Shown: positions 33,465 to 41,376 of the stretch, in pieces
Layout: each line of letters starts with the position of its first letter
Position numbering within the stretch: position 1 is the first letter of the stretch
Origin: JAOPZW01 sp963835295
Lineage (GTDB): Bacteria > Actinomycetota > Thermoleophilia > Solirubrobacterales > Solirubrobacteraceae
Direction: 5' to 3'
NCBI GenBank assembly: GCA_963835295.1
Contig: CAWIEX010000015.1
Span: 62,001 to 126,000, forward strand
Length of the DNA: 64,000 bases
Translations under genes and position numbers: made by a program
Notes under the pieces: generated by a model
What the model was told of the DNA's origin: nothing
Databases searched by the model: none
The model's input: the letters and a program-made list of their open reading frames with translations, nothing else

Positions 33465-34220
33465 ATGAGGGGCCTGGAGGGCAAGCGCGCGATCGTCACC
33501 GGAGCCGCCCGCGGCATCGGGCGCGCGATCGCCGAGCGCCTCGCGCTCGAGGGGACGCGCGTCGCACTGATCGACGTCGATGGCGACGCCCTGCACGAGG
33601 TGGTCACGGCGCTGGGGGGCGACGCCCTTGCACTCCACGCCGACGTGCGCGACGAGGACGCGGTGCGCGGCGCGGTCGAGCAGGCAGCGGCGCGCTGGGA
33701 CGGGCTCGACGTCGTGGTCGCCAACGCGGCGGTCCAGCTCGTCGGCTCCGACGACCGCGCCGACCGCCTGGACCGCGCGGTCTGGCAGGAGACGATCGAC
33801 GTCAACCTCACCGGCGCCTTCCTCACCGCCAAGTACGGCGCGCGCGCCCTGCTGGCCCATCGCGGCGGCGCGCTCGTGTGCGTCGGGTCGCCCGCCGGGA
33901 GCTATGGGATCGCGCCCGGGCTGCAGGCCTATGCGGCCAGCAAGGCCGGGATGGTCGGGCTGGTGCGGACGATGGCCGCCGACTACGCGGGCGACGGGAT
34001 CCGCGTCAACGCGGTCTTCCCCGGCATCACCGAGACGCCCATGAACCGCTGGTGGACGGAAGATCCCGCCATGCGCGAGCAGGTCCTCGCGCCCGTCCCG
34101 CTGGGGCGCCCCGCGCGTGCCGAGGAGATCGCGGCAGTCGCGGCCTTCCTCGCCTGCGACGACGCGTCGTATGTCACCGGCGCGCTGTGGACGGTGGACG
34201 GCGGCCTGACCGCGGCATGA
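33465..34220 (+). CDS. Short-chain dehydrogenase/reductase
   Basis: This 251-residue classical SDR has the cofactor motif IVTGAARGIGRAIAERLALE, Asp-loop LIDVDGDAL, VVVANAAVQLVG, catalytic Ser in CVGSPAGSYG and YAASKAGMVGLVRTMAADYA (YxxxK). It ends SYVTGALWTVDGGLTAA, typical for the family. The Asp after the second strand suggests NAD(H). TACGGT lies 9 bases before the ATG. The stop overlaps the ATG of the LuxR regulator (ATGA), so both are made together. The substrate is unknown. Confidence 0.88.
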   Translation: MRGLEGKRAIVTGAARGIGRAIAERLALEGTRVALIDVDGDALHEVVTALGGDALALHADVRDEDAVRGAVEQAAARWDGLDVVVANAAVQLVGSDDRADRLDRAVWQETIDVNLTGAFLTAKYGARALLAHRGGALVCVGSPAGSYGIAPGLQAYAASKAGMVGLVRTMAADYAGDGIRVNAVFPGITETPMNRWWTEDPAMREQVLAPVPLGRPARAEEIAAVAAFLACDDASYVTGALWTVDGGLTAA

Positions 34221-36391
34221 GCGTCATCGCCGCCACCAAGCTCGAGATGCCGCCGCGCCGCGAGGGGCTCGTGCCGCGCGGCGCGCTCGTCTCGCTGCTC
34301 GCCGGCGCCGAGCACACGCGGCTGACCATGCTGTCGGCCCCCGCCGGCTCCGGCAAGACGACGCTGCTGCAGCAGTGGCGCCTGGCGGCGGCCGACCAGC
34401 CCTTCGCGTGGCTGTCCCTGGAGCACAGCGACGACGACCCGGTGCGCTTCTGGACCTGCGTCGTCGAGGCGCTGCGCATGGTGGTGCCGGGCATCGGCGG
34501 CCGCGCGGAGGGAGCTCTGCGCTCCCCCCGCACGAGCCTCGAGGAGGTGGTCGTGCCGCTCCTCGTCAACGAGCTCATCGAGCTCCCGGAGCGCGTCGTC
34601 TTGGTCCTCGACGACCTCCACGCCGTCCGCGACGCGGAGATCCACCGCTCGCTCGTCGCCTTCGTGGAGCGCCTTCCCGCCACCGTGCACCTCGCGGTGG
34701 CGACGCGCGCCGACCCGCCGTGGCCGATGCTGCCGCGCCTACGCGCGCGTGACCAGCTGGTGGAGCTGCGCAGCGGCCAGATGCGCTTCAGCGAGGCCGA
34801 GGCGGGCTCCTACCTCGCCGCGCTCGGCCTCGAGCTCACCGCCGACCGGGTCGCCGAGATCCAGCAGCGCACCGAGGGCTGGGCGGCGGGCGTGCAGCTC
34901 GCCGGCCTGTCGCTGCGCGCCTACCCCGCCAGCGAGGACTTCGTCGGCGCGCTGGCGGGCGACAGCCAGGAGATCGGCGACTACCTGGCCGCGGAGGCCC
35001 TCGATCGAGTGGCGCCAGACGAGCGGCGCTTCCTGCTGCGAACCTCGATCCTGGACCGCATGTCGGGCCCCCTGTGCGACGCGGTGACCGGCGCGAGCGG
35101 GTCCGCCGCCCAGCTGGCCGACCTCGATCGTCGCAACCTGTTCGTCGTCGCCCTGGACAGCCGTCGGCGCTGGTACCGCTATCACCAGCTGTTCGGCGAG
35201 CTGCTGCGCTCACGGCTGGACGCCGAGGAGCCCGGGGCGGCGGCCGAGCTGCACGGTCGCGCGGCCGCATGGCTCGCCCGCGACGGCCAGATCGCCGAGG
35301 CCATCGGCCACGCGACCGCCGCCGGCGACCAGCACGCCACCGCCGAGCTCGTCGCCGGCCACTGGCTGACGTTCTTCAACCAGGGCTGGCTGATGACCGT
35401 CGGGCGCTGGCTGGACGCCCTGCCGCGCGAGCTGCTGGCCACCGAGCCGGAGCTGTGGCTGGCGCGGGCCTGGACCCTGATGGACCTCGGTGAGCTCGGC
35501 GAGGTCGCGGCATGGCTCGAAGACGCCCCGCAGCGCGACGAATGGGTCGGCGTCCTGCGCGCCCTGCGCCTGTTCAAGCTCGGCGACGTCGGCGGCGCGG
35601 CGCGGGCCGCGGGAGCCACCGTGGAGGCCCAATCCGCAAGCTCGTTCTGGCGCACCGTCGCCGCTGTCGTCGCGGGCGTGGTCGCCCACTGGCGCGGGCG
35701 CTACGACGAGGCGCGGCCTGCGCTGCACGACGCAGCACGCATCGCCGCCGCGGAGGGCAACGCGCTGGCGCGCCAGTACGTCCTGGGCTACCTCGCGCTC
35801 GAGGCCGTCGAGCACGACGGCCCGCAGGCCGGCCTTGCGCTGCTGCCCGGGCCTCCGGAAGAGCAGCGGGTCGGTGAGCACTTCACCGCCATGATCGGCC
35901 ATCTGGCCCGCGGCCGCGCCGCGGAGCTCGAGGGACGCTCGGCGGAGGCCGAGCGCGAGCTTGCCCGTGCGAGCGAACTCTCGCAGCGTGGCGCCGGGAT
36001 CCTCGAACGGGCCGCCGCGGCGGTGGCCCACGCGCGCGCGCTCGCCGCCCTCGGCCGGCGAGAGGCGGCGCGCGCCCGTCTCGCGCACGCCGAGGAGCTG
36101 CTGGCGGGTTGCGCCGACGCCGGCATCCTGGCCCGGGCGGTGACGCAGGCCGGCCGTGCCCCCGGGCTCGCCCCAGCGCGACCGGCCACGACCGCGGGCG
36201 GCGAGCTCAGCGATCGCGAGCTGGCGGTGCTGCGCATGCTCCACAGCGAACTGTCGCTGCGCGAGATCGGCTCCGAGCTCTTCCTGTCGCTCAACACGAT
36301 CAAGACGCACACGCGCAACATCTACCTCAAGCTCGGGGCCGGCGGCCGCGACGAGGCGGTCGCGCGCGGACGCGAGCAGGGCCTGCTGTAG
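34217..36391 (+). CDS. MalT-like LuxR-family ATP-dependent regulator
   Basis: The 724-residue STAND-type activator starts with a P-loop (LSAPAGSGKTTLLQQWRLAA, about residues 36-55) and an Asp-rich Walker B (ERVVLVLDDLHAVRDAEI). A long helical/TPR region follows, and the C-terminal LuxR HTH reads LSDRELAVLRMLHSELSLRE, then LFLSLNTIKTHTRNIYLKLG. By analogy with MalT it should bind ATP and a small inducer, multimerise and activate promoters. It is coupled to the SDR gene by a 4-base overlap and may regulate it. Length is slightly shorter than MalT (about 900). Confidence 0.87.
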   Translation: MSVIAATKLEMPPRREGLVPRGALVSLLAGAEHTRLTMLSAPAGSGKTTLLQQWRLAAADQPFAWLSLEHSDDDPVRFWTCVVEALRMVVPGIGGRAEGALRSPRTSLEEVVVPLLVNELIELPERVVLVLDDLHAVRDAEIHRSLVAFVERLPATVHLAVATRADPPWPMLPRLRARDQLVELRSGQMRFSEAEAGSYLAALGLELTADRVAEIQQRTEGWAAGVQLAGLSLRAYPASEDFVGALAGDSQEIGDYLAAEALDRVAPDERRFLLRTSILDRMSGPLCDAVTGASGSAAQLADLDRRNLFVVALDSRRRWYRYHQLFGELLRSRLDAEEPGAAAELHGRAAAWLARDGQIAEAIGHATAAGDQHATAELVAGHWLTFFNQGWLMTVGRWLDALPRELLATEPELWLARAWTLMDLGELGEVAAWLEDAPQRDEWVGVLRALRLFKLGDVGGAARAAGATVEAQSASSFWRTVAAVVAGVVAHWRGRYDEARPALHDAARIAAAEGNALARQYVLGYLALEAVEHDGPQAGLALLPGPPEEQRVGEHFTAMIGHLARGRAAELEGRSAEAERELARASELSQRGAGILERAAAAVAHARALAALGRREAARARLAHAEELLAGCADAGILARAVTQAGRAPGLAPARPATTAGGELSDRELAVLRMLHSELSLREIGSELFLSLNTIKTHTRNIYLKLGAGGRDEAVARGREQGLL

Positions 36392-36476
36392 CCGCGCTCT
36401 GCGGAGCGTTGCCTCACCCGGGTGAACATCGCCGCGGGTGATGATCGCTCACCCCCGTGCGCCGGAGGGTCACTGC

Positions 36477-37151
36477 ATGCCAGAGATCGCAGTGCCACTC
36501 ATCGATCCAGCCCACGCAGACGACGAAGAGCTCCTGGAGGCCCTGCGTCTGGGCGACGAGCGCGCCTACGTCACTCTCGTGCGCCGCTACGGCGGCCTCA
36601 TGCAGCGGGTCGCCCTCAGCTACGTGCGCACACCGGCGGTGGCCGAGGAGGTCGTCCAGGAGACCTGGTGCGCCGTGCTGACGGGGCTCGAGCGCTTCGA
36701 GGGCCGCGCCGCGCTGAAGACCTGGCTCTTTCGCATCCTGACCAACCGCGCCAAGACCCGCGGGCAGCGCGAGGCGCGCACCGTGCCCTTCTCCTCGCTG
36801 AGCAGCGACGAAGAGGGCGAGGGCCCGTCGGTCGATCCCGAGCGATTCCTGCCTGCCGATCACCCGCGCTGGCCCGGCCACTGGGCGACGGGCCCGGCGC
36901 AGTGGAGCGCCGTCCCGGACGAGCGCCTGCTCGCCCGCGAGGTTCGCTCGCAGATTCGCCGCGCCATCGACGAGCTGCCCGAGCGCCAACAGGCCGTCAT
37001 CTTCATGCGCGACATCGAGGGCTGGCCGCCCGAGGAGGTCTGCGAGGCGCTCGCCGTCACTGAGGGCAACCAGCGCGTCCTGCTGCACCGCGCTCGCTCC
37101 CATGTGCGCGCCGAGCTCGAGCGCTACTTCGCCGACGAGGAGGCCGCATGA
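36477..37151 (+). CDS. ECF-type RNA polymerase sigma factor
   Basis: The 224-residue protein has region 2 (DERAYVTLVRRYGGLMQRVA, VVQETWCAVLTGLERFEG, LKTWLFRILTNRAKTRGQ) and region 4 (AIDELPERQQAVIFMRDIEG, EVCEALAVTEGNQRVLLHRA). A GGAGG-like site precedes the ATG at 36477; an ATG at 36438 in the same frame is less likely. Upstream lies TCACCCGGGTGA (36412-36423), a palindrome that may be its own control site. The stop overlaps the anti-sigma ATG by 4 bases. Confidence 0.88.
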   Translation: MPEIAVPLIDPAHADDEELLEALRLGDERAYVTLVRRYGGLMQRVALSYVRTPAVAEEVVQETWCAVLTGLERFEGRAALKTWLFRILTNRAKTRGQREARTVPFSSLSSDEEGEGPSVDPERFLPADHPRWPGHWATGPAQWSAVPDERLLAREVRSQIRRAIDELPERQQAVIFMRDIEGWPPEEVCEALAVTEGNQRVLLHRARSHVRAELERYFADEEAA

Positions 37152-37423
37152 CCCAGGATCTCGGCCTGAGCTGCAAGGAGCTCGTCGAGCTCGTCACCGC
37201 CTACGACGAGGGCGTGCTCGACGTCGACGAACGGGCACGCTTCGACGAGCACCTGACCGAGTGCCCGGATTGCGTCGAGTATCTGGCCCAGTTCCGTCGC
37301 ACGGTGGCGGCGATCGGGCTCGCGGCCCCCGAGCTCGAGCGCACGCCGCCGACCCCCGCCCTGCTGCGCATCTTCCGCGACTGGAAACGCGGCCCCGACG
37401 GGGGCGTGGCCGGCTCGCGCTGA
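37148..37423 (+). CDS. Soluble zinc-binding anti-sigma factor (zf-HC2)
   Basis: The 91-residue protein has the ZAS pattern: LSCKELVELVTAYDEGVLDV, then FDEHLTECPDCVEYLAQFRR with HxxxCxxC. This binds the ECF sigma factor and usually responds to thiol oxidation. There is no membrane helix, so it is a cytosolic anti-sigma factor. The ATG overlaps the sigma stop, as expected for a stoichiometric pair. Confidence 0.85.
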   Translation: MTQDLGLSCKELVELVTAYDEGVLDVDERARFDEHLTECPDCVEYLAQFRRTVAAIGLAAPELERTPPTPALLRIFRDWKRGPDGGVAGSR

Positions 37424-37435
37424 GCGTCCCGTGGG

Positions 37436-38059
37436 CTAGGCCGTCTCGGTCCGCTGCGCGCCGCGACTGGCGACCGCGCCGAGGACGGTGGCCACCAACG
37501 CCGCCTCGGCTTGGCCGGTCGGCACTCGCCCAGCGCGCAGTTCCGCGCTCCCGGCGTGAATGAGCGCCAGGAGCATCGAGAGATGCCATCCGGCGGGCAC
37601 GTCCGCGCGGAAGGCGCCCTCGGCCTGGCCGCGTTCGACGAGCGGCAGCAGCCGGCCGAGCACTGGGCCGTGGCGGTGGCGGAGCTGCTCTGGCGCCTGC
37701 GTGCCCGTGTTGATGGCGACGAGCGCGTGGTAGCGCCCGAGCTTGCGCCACGCGGCGGTGACCACCCGAGCGAGCGCGTCCTCGGGGTCGCCGCGCTCGG
37801 GCTCGGCCTCGGCGATGGCCGCGGCGGTTTCGGCGAGCGCGCGCTCGGTGACGGCTTCCAGGAGCGTTTCGCGGGTTGGGAAGTGCACGTAGATGGTCGC
37901 GCGCACGACCCCCGCGCGGCGAGCGATCTCGGCCATGCTCGCCTCCTGGTTGTCGCCGAGCGCGTCGACCGCGGCGTCGAGGATGCGCGTGATGCTGCGT
38001 TCGGCGTCCGCGCGACGCCGTGGCCGAGCTTCCTGCGCTGTCTGATGTGAGGCGGGCAT
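37436..38059 (-). CDS. TetR-family repressor
   Basis: The 207-residue protein has an N-terminal HTH (ILDAAVDALGDNQEASMAEI, then RRAGVVRATIYVHFPTRETL) and a helical ligand domain. The ATG at 38059 is chosen; 38083 in the same frame would overlap the upstream exporter. It follows the MFS exporter gene by 7 bases in the same direction, so it is the second gene of the unit. Two near-identical 18-bp palindromes upstream of the exporter are its likely operators, giving drug-inducible autoregulation. Confidence 0.87.
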   Translation of the reverse strand: MPASHQTAQEARPRRRADAERSITRILDAAVDALGDNQEASMAEIARRAGVVRATIYVHFPTRETLLEAVTERALAETAAAIAEAEPERGDPEDALARVVTAAWRKLGRYHALVAINTGTQAPEQLRHRHGPVLGRLLPLVERGQAEGAFRADVPAGWHLSMLLALIHAGSAELRAGRVPTGQAEAALVATVLGAVASRGAQRTETA

Positions 38060-38066
38060 CGTCGTC

Positions 38067-39512
38067 CTAATGGATAGCGACACGGGGGGCGAGGCGCAGC
38101 TTCGGCAGGAAGCTCGCCGCCGAGGGCAGCACGAACAGGGCGACGACGGCGGCGACGGCGGCGACGATGCCGGAGGCCAGGAACGCGTCGCCGAGCCCGC
38201 TGGCGAGGCCGGCGATCGAGGCCGACTGGTCGCTGCCGACGGCGCCGGTGGCGATGGTGACGAGGACGGCGACGCCTAGTGAGCCGCCGATCTCGTGGCC
38301 GGTCGTGTTCAGGCCCGACAGCATGCCCGCCTCGTCGTCGGCGGCGCCGGTGAGCACGGACAGTGCCACCGCGACCAGCGCGATGCCGAGCCCCAGGCCC
38401 GCGACGAGCATGCCCGGCAGGACATCGCCGACGTAGCTGCCGTCTGCGTCGACACCGGCGAGCAGCAGCATGCCGGCGGCGGTCAGCGCGAACGCGGCCG
38501 CCATGGCGATCCGCAGGCCCGCGTGACCGACGAGGTGGCCGCCGAGATGCGCGCCCAGGCCGATGATGACGGCCATCGGCAGGAAGGCGAGCCCGGTCTC
38601 CAGGGCGCCGGTGCCGAGCACCTCCTGCAGGTAGATCGAGGTGAGCAGGAACGAGCCGAACAGGACCGCGGAGGCGGCCAGCATCATCACGAAGCCGCCG
38701 CCGACGCCGCGCTCGCCGAGCCGCGAGACGTTGAGCAGAGGCTTGCGGGTGTGCCGCTCCAGCGCCGCGAACGCGGCGAGGCCAGCCACGCCGGCGAGAC
38801 CGAGGCCGAGCGTCTGCACCGACGTCCAGCCGGCATCGGCGGCCTGCGAGAGGGCATAGACGAGCGCGGCCAGGCTCGCCGTGGCGACCGCGGCGCCGCG
38901 GAGGTCGAGGCCGCGCCAGTGGGGCCGAGCGACGTCGGCGGGCACGACCCGTGTCGCGGCGGCGGCGACGCCGATCCCGACGGGCAGGTTGATGAGGAAG
39001 ATGGCTCGCCAGTCGACGAGCTCGGTGAGCGTCCCGCCCAGCAGGACGCCGATGGCGGCGCCGGCACCGCCGACGGCACCCCAGACGCCGAGCGCGCGGG
39101 CGCGGTCGGGGCCCTGGAAGGTGGTCGTGATGATCGACAGCGCGGCCGGGGACAGGATCGCGGCACCGAGGCCCTGTCCGGCGCGGGCGGCAAAGAAGAC
39201 CGCTTCGCCTGTCGCCAGCGCCGAGGCGAGCGAGGCGACCGTGAAGACCCCGAGGCCGGTGAGGAAGACGCGGCGGCGGCCGAGCAGGTCCGCGGCGCGG
39301 CCGCCGAGCAGCAGCAGGCTGCCGAAGACCAGCGAGTAGCTGGTGATGGCCCAGCCGAGGTCGCCGCCGCCGATGTCGAGGTCCATTGCGAGGTCAGGCA
39401 GGGCCACGTTCACAGCCGAGATGTCCAGGATGACCATGAGCTGGGCGAGTGCGAGCAGGAGGAGCACGACCATGCCGGGGCGGCGGGGCGCGTGCGAGCG
39501 GGGAGCGTGCAT
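38067..39512 (-). CDS. EmrB/QacA-type MFS exporter
   Basis: The 481-residue protein has about 14 helices, with LMVILDISAVNVALPDLAMD in helix 1, GRAADLLGRRRVFLTGLGVF (motif A) and the motif-C segment GAGAAIGVLLGGTLTELVDW. This is the DHA2 type that pumps drugs or metabolites out with protons. I take the ATG at 39512 (MHAPRSH); the ATG at 39566 would lie inside the operators. TATTGT on the minus strand within the first operator is a plausible -10 box. It is regulated by the downstream TetR protein. Confidence 0.88.
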   Translation of the reverse strand: MHAPRSHAPRRPGMVVLLLLALAQLMVILDISAVNVALPDLAMDLDIGGGDLGWAITSYSLVFGSLLLLGGRAADLLGRRRVFLTGLGVFTVASLASALATGEAVFFAARAGQGLGAAILSPAALSIITTTFQGPDRARALGVWGAVGGAGAAIGVLLGGTLTELVDWRAIFLINLPVGIGVAAAATRVVPADVARPHWRGLDLRGAAVATASLAALVYALSQAADAGWTSVQTLGLGLAGVAGLAAFAALERHTRKPLLNVSRLGERGVGGGFVMMLAASAVLFGSFLLTSIYLQEVLGTGALETGLAFLPMAVIIGLGAHLGGHLVGHAGLRIAMAAAFALTAAGMLLLAGVDADGSYVGDVLPGMLVAGLGLGIALVAVALSVLTGAADDEAGMLSGLNTTGHEIGGSLGVAVLVTIATGAVGSDQSASIAGLASGLGDAFLASGIVAAVAAVVALFVLPSAASFLPKLRLAPRVAIH

Positions 39513-39531
39513 CGGCGGTTCCGTTCCTAAA

Positions 39532-39576
39532 TCAGACAATAGTGTCTGAGGTAGAAAATCAGACAATCGTGTCTGA
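39532..39576. promoter_or_regulatory. Tandem TetR-type operators overlapping the exporter promoter
   Basis: Two 18-bp palindromes with arms TCAGACA and TGTCTGA lie at 39532-39549 (centre ATAG) and 39559-39576 (centre ATCG), 27 bp centre to centre. On the minus strand TTGTCT and TATTGT inside them form a -35/-10 pair with a 19-base spacer, so binding would block the exporter/TetR transcript. Confidence 0.8.
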
Positions 39577-39599
39577 TGTCAAGCTCCGACGGTCTCCCG

Positions 39600-39900
39600 T
39601 GAGCAGGGTCACATCGCTCGCGCCGGGCTGCCGCGGGAGCACGACGCGCGCCGCCGCCGCGCTCGCGGGCGGCGCCGCACATCCGACGCGGCTCGTCCAG
39701 GGGTTCCAGCGCGGCCTGCTCACGCCGCCGTCTTCGCGGCGATCAACATCGTCGTGGCGCTGCCCTCACCGCAGCTGCGCCCTGACGCCGAGCACCTGGG
39801 TGTGGCCGTAACGGCGGCCCGAGAGGTACCTGAACGGGGCCGGACGGCGCCCCAGGCCAAAGGGTCTACTGTCCGCGCCGGACCCCCTGCGAGCGCCCTC
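39600..39900 (+). pseudogene. C-terminal remnant of an MFS exporter
   Basis: In plus-strand frames this stretch reads AAALAGGAAHPTRLVQGFQR GLLT, then after a shift near 39722 AAVFAAINIVVALPSPQLRP and DAEHLGVAV. That matches the last loop, last helix and tail of EmrB-type MFS proteins, with no start and no body. It is best seen as the leftover 3' end of a deleted gene. TACTGT near 39866 could be a -10 box for the following secreted propeller protein. Confidence 0.4.
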
Positions 39901-39923
39901 GGCCCGTAGAGAGCCGCAGCGCC

Positions 39924-41375
39924 ATGCCACGCTCTCCCCGCCATCTGCTCGGCCCCGCAGGCTTGCTGTTTGCAGCGGTCGTCCTGTCGGCAGTGAGCGC
40001 CACCGGCCCCGCGCTCGGCGCCGGGACGACTCCGCCGTCCAGCCGCCAGCCGGTCACCGCCCCGGGGACGCTGGCGCAGCTACCGGGCGCCGCCGGGTGC
40101 CTGGTCGACCGCTCCAGGGCCGCGCGCGGGTGCACTGCCGTCCGCGCGCTGGCCGGCCCGGGTCCGTTCCTCGGCTCCCGCGCCGTCGCGATCGACCCCA
40201 AGGGCAAGCACGTCTACGTCGCCTCGTCGCACAGCAACGCGATCGCGATCTTCCAGCGCGACGCGCGCACCGGCGAGCTGACCCAGCCCTCGGGCACCGG
40301 CGGCTGCATCGCGGCCCGCGCCGCCGGCGGGTGCGCACGGGGGCTGGGGCTCGTCGGCCCCAACTCGGTGGCCGTGAGCGCGGACGGGCGCAACGTCTAC
40401 GCCACGTCGCTGAAGAGCAACGCGGTCGCCGTCTTCACGCGCAACCGCACGACCGGCGCGCTGGCCCAACCCCGCGGTGGGCACGGGTGCCTCTCGTCGG
40501 CCCCGACGTCCGGCTGCGCTATCGGCCGCGCGCTCGACGGCCCCGACGTGGTCGTCGTCAGTGCCGACGGCAGGAACGTGTACGTCGGCTCGTTCGTCGG
40601 CAACGCGATCGCGGTTCTCGCGCGCAGCACCTCCACGGGTGCGCTGACCCAGCCCGCGGGCGTCGGCGGTTGCATCGGCGGCGCGCCGGCCGACGGCTGT
40701 GCCCCGGGCCTCGCGCTCTCCGCCCCCGAGGGCCTGGCCATCAGCCACGACGGCAGTACGGTCTACGTCGCGGCCGCCGTGAGCAACGCGGTGAGCGTGC
40801 TGGCGCGCGACGCGTCCACCGGCGCCCTGACCCAGGCCACCGACGCCACCGGCTGCATCGTGCAGAGCGCCCTGGCCGGCTGCACCACGGGCACGCAGCT
40901 GGCGGGCGCCAACGCCGTCGCGGTCAGTCCCGATGACAGCAGCGTCTACGTGACCTCGCTGCTGAGCAACAGCGTGACGTCGTTCTCGCGCACGCCGACG
41001 AGCGGGGCGCTGGCACAGAAGACCGGGACCGCGGCCTGCGTCGTCTTCCTGCTGGCCAACGGCTGCTCGCTCGGGCGGGCGATGAGCGCCCCGGAAGGGC
41101 TCGCCGTGTCGCCTGACGGCGGCGAGGTCTACGTGGCCGCGTTCACCTCCGGCGCGATCGACACCTTGACGCGCAATACGCAGTCGGGCGCGCTCATGCA
41201 GAAGCCCCGCCGGGGGGGCTGCGTGGTCGTCGGCGCGGCGTCGGACTGCGTGCCGGGGCGCGCCCTGTCCGGCGCCGGCTCGCTCGTCGTCAGCCCGGAC
41301 GGCCGCAACGTGTACTCGACGGCGTTCTCGAGCGACGCCCTGGCTGTCTTCAAGCGCGTGACGCGTGGGAGCTGA
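39924..41375 (+). CDS. Secreted seven-repeat beta-propeller protein
   Basis: The 483-residue protein has a signal peptide (PAGLLFAAVVLSAVSATGPA) followed by seven repeats of about 57 residues. Each repeat carries a Cys pair about 10 residues apart (GCIAARAAGGC type), then AVSADGRNVYVASxxSNAVA and VFxRxxxTGALTQ. This is the YVTN/lactonase-type propeller pattern, probably closing as one seven-bladed disc with a disulfide per blade. No catalytic site is obvious, so ligand binding at the cell surface is likely. The sulfatase gene starts one base after its stop and is probably in the same transcript. Confidence 0.8.
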   Translation: MPRSPRHLLGPAGLLFAAVVLSAVSATGPALGAGTTPPSSRQPVTAPGTLAQLPGAAGCLVDRSRAARGCTAVRALAGPGPFLGSRAVAIDPKGKHVYVASSHSNAIAIFQRDARTGELTQPSGTGGCIAARAAGGCARGLGLVGPNSVAVSADGRNVYATSLKSNAVAVFTRNRTTGALAQPRGGHGCLSSAPTSGCAIGRALDGPDVVVVSADGRNVYVGSFVGNAIAVLARSTSTGALTQPAGVGGCIGGAPADGCAPGLALSAPEGLAISHDGSTVYVAAAVSNAVSVLARDASTGALTQATDATGCIVQSALAGCTTGTQLAGANAVAVSPDDSSVYVTSLLSNSVTSFSRTPTSGALAQKTGTAACVVFLLANGCSLGRAMSAPEGLAVSPDGGEVYVAAFTSGAIDTLTRNTQSGALMQKPRRGGCVVVGAASDCVPGRALSGAGSLVVSPDGRNVYSTAFSSDALAVFKRVTRGS

Positions 41376-41376
41376 C

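Noticed and set aside
33455..34216. Long upstream extension of the LuxR-type regulator frame
   Set aside because: The LuxR-family protein starts at 34217 by its P-loop position and overlap with the SDR stop; the extension is a shadow of the SDR gene.
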